From the NCBI RefSeq assembly GCF_001662875.1, contig NZ_JPVZ01000005.1:124001-188000 (forward strand): a stretch of DNA of 64,000 nucleotides. The letters are read 5' to 3'. This document shows, in pieces, positions 8,638 to 17,150 of this stretch. Below the pieces are notes generated by a model, which was not told the DNA's origin, searched no databases, and worked only from the letters and a program-made list of their open reading frames with translations. The translations under genes and the position numbers were made by a program. Positions within the stretch are counted from its first letter, which is position 1. Every line of letters begins with the position of its first letter. The stretch is from Thalassospira tepidiphila MCCC 1A03514 (GTDB lineage: Bacteria; Pseudomonadota; Alphaproteobacteria; Rhodospirillales; Thalassospiraceae).

Positions 8638-9843
8638 ATGTCGGATCTTGCTCATTACCTTCGCATCTCCAACTTGCTTGCGGGGAACCTTGATATTCAC
8701 TCGGCGCTCAGCTCGGTCAAAACCGAGATCGAGAAGATTATCGAGTTTGACCACCTTGATGTGTGCCTGATTGACACGGACAAAAGGTGGGCGACGGCCT
8801 ATGAGGTTGGCGTCGAAACAGCTTGGAGCAAGATGCGCTCCCATGTGCGTAAGGCGCCGATCCGCGACATTCTGCTGGGTAAGACAGACCATCTATTGAC
8901 GGGAAATGCCCTTGAGGATCCCCGTTTCCTTTTCCCGGGCGCGGTAAGTGCGCCGATCATTGACCACGAACTTCGCAGCCGCGTCAGTGTCGGCATGAAG
9001 GTTCTCGGGGAAGTCGTTGGATCGTTGAATTGTTCTTCGAAAAAGGAAGATTTCTACGACCAGAGCCACCTTGAGCAGATGCGCATTTTGGCCGACATGC
9101 TGGCCCCGTATTTCTATGCCTTGCGGGCCAACGAAAAGGCCAACAAGGAGGCGATCATTCGCGCTGAAATCCTTGCACGCGAAGAAGGTCTGCGGCTTGG
9201 CGCACTCAGCCTTACCGACGCGCTTGAGGCCGAACGCCAGCGCATTGGCATGGACCTGCATGATCAAACTTTGGCTGATCTGACACGCATCGCACGGGAT
9301 CTTCGTCCGGGGCTGAGCGAGGCACAGTATCTAAGGCTGCAGCAGCAAGTCCAAAACATGATCCAGGGCCTGCGCGACATCATTGATACCTCGATCCCAT
9401 CGATTCTTGACCTGTTTGGCTTCCACCATGCTGTCCAGACGCATCTGGAACGGGCTGTAAGCTATGACAGCGCAATGCGCTTCAAGGTCGATGATCAGAC
9501 AGACGGCGCGATTGACCTATTGCCCGAAACAACCCGCATCGCAGTCTTTCGTATCTGTCAGGAAGCCATCAACAATGCCGTGCTGCATTCGAATGCGTCA
9601 CTTGTTTCGGTCTTGATTACCAAAAGCCCGGATGACTGTCTGACCATTCGTGTTTCGGACAACGGAACATTCCAGCCACATCCAAGAAAACCGTCCAGTG
9701 GGTTGGAACATATGAAAACACGCGCCCGCCTGATCGGTGCAAAATATGACCTTTCAACGTCGGACGGCACACAAATAACAATTGAGTTGCATCAAGCGAC
9801 CAGACAAGAAGGAGAAACGATCAATGAAAATATTGCTGGTTGA
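8638..9843 (+). CDS. Soluble GAF-domain sensor histidine kinase (NarX/DegS type)
   Basis: A 401-residue cytoplasmic kinase without membrane segments. Residues 5-165 resemble a GAF sensor domain, 165-200 form a helical linker, and the phosphoacceptor is His208 in RIGMDLHDQTLADL. The HATPase region has an N-box near residues 306-320 (CQEAINNAVLHSNA) and a G1 box VSDNG near 339. The H-box and N-box resemble the HisKA_3 class that partners with LuxR-type regulators. The response regulator gene starts inside its 3' end (20-nt overlap), so the pair is coupled. Divergence from the sugar operon suggests control of that operon. The signal sensed by GAF is unknown. Confidence 0.85.
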   Translation: MSDLAHYLRISNLLAGNLDIHSALSSVKTEIEKIIEFDHLDVCLIDTDKRWATAYEVGVETAWSKMRSHVRKAPIRDILLGKTDHLLTGNALEDPRFLFPGAVSAPIIDHELRSRVSVGMKVLGEVVGSLNCSSKKEDFYDQSHLEQMRILADMLAPYFYALRANEKANKEAIIRAEILAREEGLRLGALSLTDALEAERQRIGMDLHDQTLADLTRIARDLRPGLSEAQYLRLQQQVQNMIQGLRDIIDTSIPSILDLFGFHHAVQTHLERAVSYDSAMRFKVDDQTDGAIDLLPETTRIAVFRICQEAINNAVLHSNASLVSVLITKSPDDCLTIRVSDNGTFQPHPRKPSSGLEHMKTRARLIGAKYDLSTSDGTQITIELHQATRQEGETINENIAG

Positions 9844-10558
9844 AGATGACAACATGCACGCGGATTTCCTGATGGAAATCGTCGAAAACGCGTTGCCGGA
9901 ATTTGACGAAATCCTTGTTGCCCATAACGGCAAGGAGGCCGAGAAACTTGCCAATCTACATCAGATTTCAGCCGTCGTAATGGACCTTCGCATGAAGGAA
10001 CATAACGGCATTGAAGCCGCGCGAACGATCTGGGCAGAACGCCCCCACACAAGGATACTTTTCTGGTCGAACTATTCGGATGAGGCATATCTGCGGGGAA
10101 TTACCCGGATCGTTCCTGATCAAGCGGCCTATGGATATGTCCTTAAAACCGCAACACCGGACAAGATGCGACTGGCTTTGCGCGCCGTCCTTATCGAAGC
10201 ACAAATTGTTGTTGATCGCGAAGTCCACCAGATCCAGGCACAGCAGATGCGCTCGCGCAGTGCGTTGACAGAATTCGAATATCTGATCTTGCTTGATCTG
10301 GCGCTGGGACTTCCTGACAAGGCAATTGCCATGCGCCGAAAACTGTCGCTCCGCACTGTCCAAAACAGGTTGCTGTCGCTTTATGACAAGCTGGAAGTTG
10401 AGTCACAAGACCAGAACGAAATGGGCATTGTGCTTAACAAACGCACACGCGCTGTTTCCAGTGCCATTGCCCGAAAGGTCATTAATCGCGAGGGATTGAT
10501 AAGTGCCAACAAGGAACTGTCCGCCTGGCTTGCAGGTCAACCAGTACCGCTGGACTAG
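9824..10558 (+). CDS. Response regulator, receiver plus LuxR-type HTH
   Basis: A 244-residue regulator. The start is the ATG at 9824, preceded by AAGGAGAAA; the longer frame from 9782 lies within the kinase gene. The receiver has acidic residues at the N-terminus (VEDDN, 6-10), phosphoacceptor Asp54 in VVMDLRM and a conserved Lys in YVLKTA. The C-terminal part (about residues 155-205) reads as a GerE-type helix-turn-helix, with a DKAIAMRRKLSLRTVQNRL recognition segment. About 40 extra residues follow the HTH. It is coupled to the upstream GAF kinase, and the likely target is the divergent sugar transporter operon or its own promoter. Confidence 0.85.
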   Translation: MKILLVEDDNMHADFLMEIVENALPEFDEILVAHNGKEAEKLANLHQISAVVMDLRMKEHNGIEAARTIWAERPHTRILFWSNYSDEAYLRGITRIVPDQAAYGYVLKTATPDKMRLALRAVLIEAQIVVDREVHQIQAQQMRSRSALTEFEYLILLDLALGLPDKAIAMRRKLSLRTVQNRLLSLYDKLEVESQDQNEMGIVLNKRTRAVSSAIARKVINREGLISANKELSAWLAGQPVPLD

Positions 10559-10575
10559 GTTCTTGTTGGGCACCA

Positions 10576-10592
10576 CCAGTCAACAGGACTGG
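10576..10592. terminator. Weak hairpin between convergent genes
   Basis: A CCAGTC/GACTGG stem with a 5-nt loop, followed on the plus strand after seven bases by TTTTCTTT. It lies in the 38-nt gap between the convergent response regulator and tctE genes. It is a plausible but weak terminator for the plus-strand transcript. Confidence 0.35.
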
Positions 10593-10596
10593 GCAA

Positions 10597-12018
10597 TCAG
10601 TTTTCTTTGCGCTCGTCCAAAGGTGCCATATCGAAACTGATACTGAAGATGCACCCGCTATGCTCTTTGGGTTGCGTCAGTTTTACCTTGGTCTCGTGCC
10701 GGGCGGCGATTTCCTTGACGATGGAAAGTCCCAGTCCGCATCCCTCGTCATATCCGGCATCATTGATCCGATAGAACCGCTTGAAGACATCCTTGCGATG
10801 TTCGACCGGAATACCCGGTCCATTATCTTCGACGGTCAATATCACCTTGTTTTTGGAAGTGTTCTGTTCAAGCCGAACGGTCACAGCACTGCCACTTGGG
10901 CAGTATGTCAGTGCGTTATGGACAAGGTTTTTCAGCAACTCTTCAATCAAGGTCGCATCACCCATAATCCACGCAGGATCGGTGATCCCCTCATATCCAA
11001 GATCAATGCCGCGCTCGATCGCGACCGGCACTTTTGATCCGGTTACCGCACGGGTAATCTCACACAGATCAATCTTGTCAAATGGTCGGCCAGCAAGGCC
11101 TTCAGGTGCGGCACGCGCAGATGCCAACAACTGATTGGCCAGATGCGATGTCTGCCGGGTCGAAGCCGCGATGGTATCCATGATCTGGTGGATTTTCTCG
11201 GGATCCTTTTCACGCTGACCAAGTTCGGCCTGGGTTCGAAGTGCAGCCAACGGTGTTCTGAGCTGATGCGCAGCATCTGCAGTAAAGCGTTGCATGGTCT
11301 TCAGGCTGTTTTCCAACCGGCCGAAAAGCTGGTTAATGGCGCCCACCAGATGGCGCACCTCGATTGGCACATCGTGCAAAATTGGCCTGAGGTCACTTGG
11401 TGAACGGCGATTGAGCGCCTCCTCAAGGCGGGCCAGCGGTTTGAGGCCCTGACCGATCCCGAACCAGACGATCATGGCGGCAATGACAATCAGCAAGATC
11501 TGGCGTGCCGCGGCACTGGCAAGAATATCCTCGCTAAGCCTTGTGCGGGTTCCCATGGTTTCGGCAACCAGCACATGAAAACGGGTCGCTTTGCGAACAC
11601 TGGCCACATAGCGTGAAAGCGCGCCAATCCGCACCGTTTCGCCGTTATAAACCGCATCATAGAAAACCGGTTCTTCACGCAATGGCAGGAACTTCTCAGG
11701 CACCGGCGGCAGGTCTTCGTAGCCCGTAATGAATTCGCCCTGTGCGGTACTGACCTGATAGAAAACCCGGTCTTCTGCCGCACTTGTCAACATCTCAAGC
11801 GCGACATAGGGCACGTCCACCTCGATCTTGCCACCGATCAGGACAACACGGTCAGCAATGGCTAGTGCAGAACTTAAAAGTGCACGGTCAAATGCTTGGT
11901 TTGTCGAATTAACTGCGTTACTGCGGACTTCAAGCAGCATCAGGGAACTGACCACCAAAAGCGGGATCAGCAGCGATATGACAAGCCTGCGCCGAAGCGA
12001 TCGATTACGCCATTTCAT
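10597..12018 (-). CDS. tctE: TctE-like sensor histidine kinase
   Basis: A 473-residue inner-membrane kinase. One membrane segment lies near residues 10-28 and a second near 172-190, bracketing a periplasmic sensor of about 140 residues (2CSK-N type). The H-box FTADAAHQLRTPLAAL follows the second segment and a short linker. The catalytic domain has N-box KNLVHNALTY, G1 VEDNGPGIP and G2 GCGLGLSIV. Its ATG overlaps the tctD stop by 4 nt. The TctD/TctE family controls tricarboxylate transport, and a tctCBA operon lies 5 kb away on the plus strand. A divergent binding-protein gene suggests a third sensory component. Confidence 0.85.
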   Translation of the reverse strand: MKWRNRSLRRRLVISLLIPLLVVSSLMLLEVRSNAVNSTNQAFDRALLSSALAIADRVVLIGGKIEVDVPYVALEMLTSAAEDRVFYQVSTAQGEFITGYEDLPPVPEKFLPLREEPVFYDAVYNGETVRIGALSRYVASVRKATRFHVLVAETMGTRTRLSEDILASAAARQILLIVIAAMIVWFGIGQGLKPLARLEEALNRRSPSDLRPILHDVPIEVRHLVGAINQLFGRLENSLKTMQRFTADAAHQLRTPLAALRTQAELGQREKDPEKIHQIMDTIAASTRQTSHLANQLLASARAAPEGLAGRPFDKIDLCEITRAVTGSKVPVAIERGIDLGYEGITDPAWIMGDATLIEELLKNLVHNALTYCPSGSAVTVRLEQNTSKNKVILTVEDNGPGIPVEHRKDVFKRFYRINDAGYDEGCGLGLSIVKEIAARHETKVKLTQPKEHSGCIFSISFDMAPLDERKEN

Positions 12019-12680
12019 GTTTTTTTCAACAGATAGCCAAGACCGCGAACGGTCTGGATTTTTACATCGGCCGCCTCGACCCGTTTGCGCAATCGACTGA
12101 TATAAAGCTCGACCGCGTTGGCACTGATATCGTCTTCAAACCCGGCCAACTGATCAACGATTTGCTCTTTGCTCAGAACATGGCCAACCCGCATCAACAG
12201 GATTTCAAGGATATTAAGCTCACGCTTTGGAATATCGACATCCGTGCCATCAACCGTTACCCGTCGCGCCACAGTATCGAAACTGAGTTTCCCGCATTTA
12301 AGCTGGGTGTTATGCGTCCCGGCATTGCGCCGCATAAGCGCCCTCACCCGGGCTTCGAGCTCGACCAGCTCGAACGGTTTGGCCAGATAATCATCCGCAC
12401 CAAGATCAAGTCCCTTGACCCTGTCTTCGATATCACCGCGCGCGGTCAGGATCAGAACGGCACTTTCCGCTCCGCGATGACGCAAACGTTTGAGGATCTC
12501 AAGTCCGTCAAGTTTCGGAAGGTTCAGATCAAGTACCACCAGGCCATATTCCTGGGTGCGCAGCACGTCGTCAGCCTCCTCGCCATCGGCAATCACATCG
12601 ACCGCATAGCCAGACTGTCGCAGGGATCCTGCAATTCCATCTGCCAGTGCGGCATGATCTTCGACAACAAGGACTCTCAT
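12015..12680 (-). CDS. tctD: TctD-like OmpR-family response regulator
   Basis: A 221-residue regulator. The start is the ATG at 12680 (MRVLVVEDH); the frame runs on to 12794, but the added residues do not belong to a receiver domain. The receiver has Asp8-equivalent acidic residues, phosphoacceptor Asp in LVVLDLNLPKLDG and Lys in YLAKPFELVELEAR. The C-terminal winged helix ends with ELYISRLRKRVE and VRGLGYLL, typical of OmpR/PhoB DNA-binding domains. It is translationally coupled to tctE downstream and is divergent from a periplasmic binding-protein gene. The likely targets are that gene and the tctCBA operon. Confidence 0.87.
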   Translation of the reverse strand: MRVLVVEDHAALADGIAGSLRQSGYAVDVIADGEEADDVLRTQEYGLVVLDLNLPKLDGLEILKRLRHRGAESAVLILTARGDIEDRVKGLDLGADDYLAKPFELVELEARVRALMRRNAGTHNTQLKCGKLSFDTVARRVTVDGTDVDIPKRELNILEILLMRVGHVLSKEQIVDQLAGFEDDISANAVELYISRLRKRVEAADVKIQTVRGLGYLLKKT

Positions 12681-12823
12681 TGTTTGCGTGACTTTTCCCT
12701 GATAAACCTCGACAGAGGTAATTTCTATTCTGCCATTTTCCCGGCAAAGGCATTCAAGAACAAGCGATATCCTCGCCCCGGCACCATATGCCAATGACCA
12801 TCCGCGACACAGAGTATTGCAGC

Positions 12824-13948
12824 ATGATTTCGGGCCGTATCTGTATTGGTTTATGTTTCATCGCCCTCGCGATGCAAGTTTCTTCTGCGATGGCCGAAGT
12901 TTTCACCTATCCGGCATTGCGTTCGTCCCAGGCGTCCGATCCAGAACAGTCACTGCTGACCAGCACACAGCCGATGGCCGTTATCTATGGCTCCGCCGAT
13001 ATCGGTGCCTTTGTCCCGGTGATCGAGGCGTTTCAGCAAGATAACCCGTTCATTGGCGTCGAATACCATCAGCTGCAAACACTTGAGATGTATGACATTA
13101 CCCAAAGCCAGCGCGCCAACGGTGAACCAACCGCTGACCTGATCATCAGCTCCTCGATGGATCTGCAGATGAAGCTGGCCAATGATGGATATGCCACGTC
13201 CTATCAAAGCAGTGAAACAGACGCTTTGCCCCATTGGGCACGCTGGCGCAACGAAGCCTTTGCCGTAACGCAAGAACCCGCCGTCATCGCCTATAACCGC
13301 GAGTTTTTCCGCGAAAACGAACTTGAACCGCCCAGAACCCGCGAAGACTTTATCCGGCTGCTTGTCAACCACGACGAGTTGCTGAGTGAAAAAGTCACGA
13401 CCTATGACATTGAACGCAGCGGTGTTGGCTTCCTGTTTCTGGCGCGCGATGAACGATTTTTCCCCGGCATCTGGGATTTTGTCCGCATTCTGGGTCAGGC
13501 GAAGGTAAAGCTTTATTCCAATACCTCTCCGATGCTTGAAAAAATCGCATCCGGTCAGGTGGTGCTAGGCTACAACCTGCTGGGATCGTATGCGGAAACC
13601 TTTACCCAACGAAACCCGAACCTTGGCGTCATCCTGCCCGACGACTTTATCGTCGTTTATTCAAGGATTGCCATCATCCCGCGTGGCGCCCGCAACCCCG
13701 ACCTTGGCGGACGGTTCCTTGATTTCATGTTGTCGATCAAGGGCCAAAGCGTTTTGCAAAATGAAGGCAACTTCAACCCGGTGCGCGCCGACGTCCCGCC
13801 CAGCACATTCTCGTCACTGATCTTTGACAGGTATGGCGAACGCGTGCGTTCCTTCCCGGTCGGGCCGGGATTGCTGGTTTACCTTGATCAGGCCAAGCGT
13901 CAGCGCTTCCTGCGCCGCTGGCAGGATGCGCTACTGAACCGCAGATAA
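12824..13948 (+). CDS. Periplasmic substrate-binding protein linked to TctDE
   Basis: A 374-residue extracellular solute-binding protein. The start is set at the ATG 12824, which gives a clean signal peptide (MISGRICIGLCF..., cleavage near SSAMA). An ATG at 12788 adds 12 residues and has no better ribosome binding site. The mature part reads as a type 2 periplasmic binding fold related to Fe(III)/polyamine-type binding proteins (AVIYGSADIGAFVPVIEAF at its start, NPDLGGRFLDFML near the end). No permease or ATPase lies beside it. The gene is divergent from tctD-tctE, so it may present a ligand to the TctE sensor rather than to a transporter. Confidence 0.78.
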   Translation: MISGRICIGLCFIALAMQVSSAMAEVFTYPALRSSQASDPEQSLLTSTQPMAVIYGSADIGAFVPVIEAFQQDNPFIGVEYHQLQTLEMYDITQSQRANGEPTADLIISSSMDLQMKLANDGYATSYQSSETDALPHWARWRNEAFAVTQEPAVIAYNREFFRENELEPPRTREDFIRLLVNHDELLSEKVTTYDIERSGVGFLFLARDERFFPGIWDFVRILGQAKVKLYSNTSPMLEKIASGQVVLGYNLLGSYAETFTQRNPNLGVILPDDFIVVYSRIAIIPRGARNPDLGGRFLDFMLSIKGQSVLQNEGNFNPVRADVPPSTFSSLIFDRYGERVRSFPVGPGLLVYLDQAKRQRFLRRWQDALLNRR

Positions 13949-13974
13949 CGCACCCTGCCCAACCACGTGTCTTG

Positions 13975-14820
13975 TTAAGACTTGGCACTGTCAGGTACTG
14001 GACGACGATCGGGACCCGTATAGTTCCAGATCATCCGGCGCGGGATCGGTCCCTTGTTGCGGCCACCCTGTTGGGTTTGTTCCCATGCATGGGCAAGAAT
14101 GCCCACCGACCGCGAAAGACAAAACAGCCCACGCGCCAGTTCCGGCGCAAATCCCAGTTCGGCATAGATAACTGCCGTTGCACCATCGATATTCATCGGG
14201 ATCCGTTTGCCTTTACGCGCCAAAAGCTCTGCCTCAATCGCGCTGGCAATTTCGCCATACCGCCCCGACACATGACCTTCCTGTGCTGCATCGCTTACGA
14301 GTGCCAAAAGCCGTGGTGCACGCGGGTCAACCGGATGGAAGCGATGGCCAAAGCCAGGCACATGTTTGCCATGCTCGGCAATCTGATGATCAAGGCCGTC
14401 TGAAACTGCCGCGGTCATGTGCTGTCCGGCATCCATGCGTTGCGCAATATCATGATATAGGGCAACTGCCTGCTCGCCCGCCCCGCCATGCACATCACCC
14501 AGCACATTAACCGCACTGGCCATGGCATTGTTCAGACCAACGCCGCACGTTGCCGCCATGCGGGCGATGGCGATGCCGGGGGCTTGTGGCCCGTGGTCGA
14601 CGGCGGAAACAAGGGCTGCTTCAAGCAGCTTGGCCTGCGGTGCCGATGGCAATTCGCCGCGTGTCATCAACCAGATCATGGTCGGAAAGCTGATATTGCC
14701 AATCAAATCCTCGATCGCGTAACCGCCATAATGGATTTTGCCCGGCTCCATATCGATGATGCCGGTCTGCCACCAGTCGCGCACTTCGTTTTCAACGTCT
14801 TCAACAGTCTTCGAACTCAC
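13975..14820 (-). CDS. Citrate-synthase-family protein, citryl-CoA lyase-like
   Basis: A 281-residue protein resembling the C-terminal citryl-CoA lyase part of ATP-citrate lyase. It is much shorter than citrate synthase (about 430 residues). The three catalytic positions of the family are recognisable: His in VHGGAGE, His in GFGHRFHPVDPR and Asp in NIDGATAV. It could cleave citryl-CoA, or a similar hydroxyacyl-CoA, to acetyl-CoA and an oxoacid. It starts with GTG overlapping the stop of the upstream CoA-transferase gene by 4 nt. This suggests that the transferase activates the acid and this enzyme cleaves it. The true substrate is unknown. Confidence 0.78.
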   Translation of the reverse strand: MSSKTVEDVENEVRDWWQTGIIDMEPGKIHYGGYAIEDLIGNISFPTMIWLMTRGELPSAPQAKLLEAALVSAVDHGPQAPGIAIARMAATCGVGLNNAMASAVNVLGDVHGGAGEQAVALYHDIAQRMDAGQHMTAAVSDGLDHQIAEHGKHVPGFGHRFHPVDPRAPRLLALVSDAAQEGHVSGRYGEIASAIEAELLARKGKRIPMNIDGATAVIYAELGFAPELARGLFCLSRSVGILAHAWEQTQQGGRNKGPIPRRMIWNYTGPDRRPVPDSAKS

Positions 14821-16034
14821 AGCACGCCCTCCTTGGCAAGGTTATCGATCTCGTCATTGGAAAAGCCCAGCGACGACAGAATGTCGTTATTGTTCTGGCC
14901 AAGTTCAGGCGGCGGTGCACTCACCGACGGCGCATCACCATCCATTTTGATTCCGGTTCGAAGGATGCGGATATCCCGATCAGCACCCGGCACATTTTCA
15001 AACGACGCCAACATCCCGCGATCAGCAATCTGTGGCAGCGAAAGCGCCTGTGGCACGGTCAGAACCGCACCGGCCGGAACGCCAACGGCGTTAAGCTTTT
15101 CAACCCAGTAATCGGTTTCTTGTGTGACCAGCACTTCTTCAAGCAGATCGGTCAAAGCCGATCTGTTTTCGAGCCGTTCCGTGCGCGACACAAACCGCGG
15201 ATCCTTGATAAGCGTTTCAAGACCGAGAACACCACACAGAGCTTCGAACTGTTCCTGCTTGTTTGCGGCAATGTTGATCTGGCCATCTGCCGTGGCAAAG
15301 GCACCAGATGGTGAAGACGTGAAGTTGTCATTGCCATTGGCGGTCGGCTCCTTGCCGGCAATCAGATAGTTCGAGACCACCCAACCCATCGTGGCAATCA
15401 CCGATTCCAGCATCGAAATATCAATGAAACTGCCCTTGGCATCCTTGTTGCCCATGGCCCGCCCCGCCAACGCTGAACTGATCGCAAAGGCCGCTGTCAT
15501 GCCGCCAATGGTATCGGCCATTGGATACCCGACGCGATAGGTCCCTTTATCCTGCTCGCCGGTGATCGTCATGATCCCCGACAGGCCCTGAACAATCTGA
15601 TCATAGGCGGGAAGCTTCTTCATCGGGCCGCTCTGACCAAAGCCGGAAATCGCGCAATAAACAAGCCCCGGATTAACCTTTGAAAGCACATCATAGCCAA
15701 GCTCAAGGCGATCCATGACACCCGGACGAAAGTTCTCGACCAGAACATCGGCCTTGGCCACGAGCTTTTTGAGGATTTCCTTCCCGCGCGGATCCTTAAG
15801 GTTCAGCGTGATCGAACGTTTACCGGCGTTTTGTGCCATGAATGAAACGCCCATCAGCTTTTCATTGAGCTCCATGTCAGCGCCAAGCTGGCGGGCAAGA
15901 TCACCACGCCCCGGCGCTTCAACCTTGATGACATCCGCCCCCATATGGGCCAGCTGGTGACAGCAAAACGGTCCGGCCAACACATTCGTCAGGTCAAGAA
16001 CCGTGATTCCGGAAAGAGATTTTGGTCCGCTCAT
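14817..16034 (-). CDS. Class III (CaiB/BaiF) CoA-transferase
   Basis: A 405-residue protein of normal length for family III CoA-transferases. Characteristic parts are the N-terminal GITVLDLTNVLAGPFC, GADVIKVEAPGRGD, the LNLKDPRGKEILKKL strand region and MADTIGGMTAAFA, which contains the expected catalytic Asp. It would move CoA from a donor thioester to a carboxylic acid. The citryl-CoA-lyase-like gene is translationally coupled downstream, and a divergent IclR regulator lies upstream across an operator-like region. A nearby tripartite transporter supports a role in uptake and breakdown of a di- or tricarboxylic acid. The substrate is inferred only from context. Confidence 0.87.
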   Translation of the reverse strand: MSGPKSLSGITVLDLTNVLAGPFCCHQLAHMGADVIKVEAPGRGDLARQLGADMELNEKLMGVSFMAQNAGKRSITLNLKDPRGKEILKKLVAKADVLVENFRPGVMDRLELGYDVLSKVNPGLVYCAISGFGQSGPMKKLPAYDQIVQGLSGIMTITGEQDKGTYRVGYPMADTIGGMTAAFAISSALAGRAMGNKDAKGSFIDISMLESVIATMGWVVSNYLIAGKEPTANGNDNFTSSPSGAFATADGQINIAANKQEQFEALCGVLGLETLIKDPRFVSRTERLENRSALTDLLEEVLVTQETDYWVEKLNAVGVPAGAVLTVPQALSLPQIADRGMLASFENVPGADRDIRILRTGIKMDGDAPSVSAPPPELGQNNNDILSSLGFSNDEIDNLAKEGVL

Positions 16035-16048
16035 GGATATTTCCTAAA

Positions 16049-16083
16049 TTCTGTCTGGTAGAATTATGTTCTATTATATAGAA
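16049..16083. promoter_or_regulatory. Operator-like array of four phased half-sites
   Basis: Half-sites TTCTG (16049), TAGAA (16059), TTCTA (16069) and TAGAA (16079) alternate in orientation with exact 10-bp spacing, so all face the same side of the helix. They create overlapping 15-bp palindromes, such as TAGAA-N5-TTCTA and TTCTA-N5-TAGAA. The array lies between the divergent CoA-transferase and IclR genes, 15 nt upstream of the transferase start. A binding site for the IclR protein is the natural inference. Confidence 0.65.
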
Positions 16084-16152
16084 TTTTGTACTTAGGGAAA
16101 ATGATGTTCGCCCCGCCAAGGCATCACCCAGCGAACCGGAGCAGGTAAATCC

Positions 16153-16833
16153 ATGTCAGAACAAAACGTTACAGCGGTTGAGCGCGCCTTGGGAATTCTT
16201 GATGCCTTCACCGATCAGGACCATGACTTGTCGCTCAAGGACCTGTCCGAGCGTACCGGAATGTATAAAAGCACCATCTCAAGGCTGGCGGGAACGTTGG
16301 AGTCTTGTGGTTTTTTGATGATTTCCGGTCGTGGTCGCTATCGCCTTGGCCCTGCACTTTGGCGTCTTGGCTCCATTTACCGGCGATCATACGGCATGGA
16401 CGATATCGTGCGCCCACACCTTTCGATCCTTGTTTCGGAAAGCGGGGAAACCGCGTCCTTTTACGTTCCTGAAGGCGCCAATCGCCTGTGCCTGTTTCGC
16501 GAAAACTCCCCAAGCAGCCTGCGACATCACCTTGAAGAAGGCGCTATTCTTCCTTGTGAATTCGGGGCGGCAGGCCACGTCATCCGCGCCTGGGGCGATG
16601 GCGTCGATGACCGTTCGTTACAGGTCCTCGAAGACAAGTTTGCCCTGAGCGAAGGTGAACGTGATCCGGATGTTTCGGCGATTGCCGTACCAGTACTGGA
16701 TCGCCAGAAACACCTGCTTGGTGCTCTCGCCCTTTCCGGTCCGATCAGTCGGTTCACCCCGGAAAAGCGACTCAAATGCCTGGCTTCGCTGCAATCACGT
16801 GCTGCGGATTGCGGTAAACGCATGTCTTCATGA
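16153..16833 (+). CDS. IclR-family transcriptional regulator
   Basis: A 226-residue regulator. The N-terminal winged helix covers about residues 5-65, with VERALGILDAF and the recognition segment LSERTGMYKSTISRLAGTLE. The remainder is an IclR effector-binding domain, ending with the typical VPVLDRQKHLLGALALSGP and FTPEK segments. It is slightly shorter than the usual 250 residues. It diverges from the CoA-transferase/lyase pair across a phased half-site array and probably controls that pair, responding to the imported acid or a CoA metabolite. It might also affect the downstream tctCBA operon on the same strand. Confidence 0.87.
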   Translation: MSEQNVTAVERALGILDAFTDQDHDLSLKDLSERTGMYKSTISRLAGTLESCGFLMISGRGRYRLGPALWRLGSIYRRSYGMDDIVRPHLSILVSESGETASFYVPEGANRLCLFRENSPSSLRHHLEEGAILPCEFGAAGHVIRAWGDGVDDRSLQVLEDKFALSEGERDPDVSAIAVPVLDRQKHLLGALALSGPISRFTPEKRLKCLASLQSRAADCGKRMSS

Positions 16834-17150
16834 TCACAAACGGCCGCCTATCTTTGCCGTTAACGCATAAATCATGTGAACTTTTTTCACCCATTTTTTG
16901 CCAATGACAGGTTGGTGACAGGTTTGGCTGTTACCGTCCCGCCACTGCCGATCCGTGAGTCATAAATTGGCCCCGGAACAAACAAGAAGAAAATTCGGCA
17001 AGGGAGGTCAGGTCAATTTCCGGGGTCAGGTGGGCATTCATGCCTCTGAAAGCGGTGTTCGGACTCCCCTTGCTGGCGTTTTGTTCCATTGATCGGCTTG
17101 CCACTATTCGGGTGGCTGGGAAATTGCTTTAGTGTCTGGAGGAGACCCTG
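16834..17150 (+). promoter_or_regulatory. tctC upstream region with repeats and a long-loop hairpin
   Basis: These 317 bases hold no clearly supported gene. A TGACAGGTTGG/TGACAGGTTTGG tandem repeat (16905-16927) overlaps a 22-bp inverted repeat, GGTGACAG-N6-CTGTTACC (16914-16935). Further down, TGGCCCCGGAA (16968-16978) and TTCCGGGGTCA (17018-17028) can pair around a 39-nt loop that contains AGGGAGG. A 30-codon frame from 17040 to 17132 has an AGGTGG sequence upstream and ends 18 nt before tctC. TctD is a candidate binder for the first element. The tctC ribosome binding site is GGAGGAG. Confidence 0.5.
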
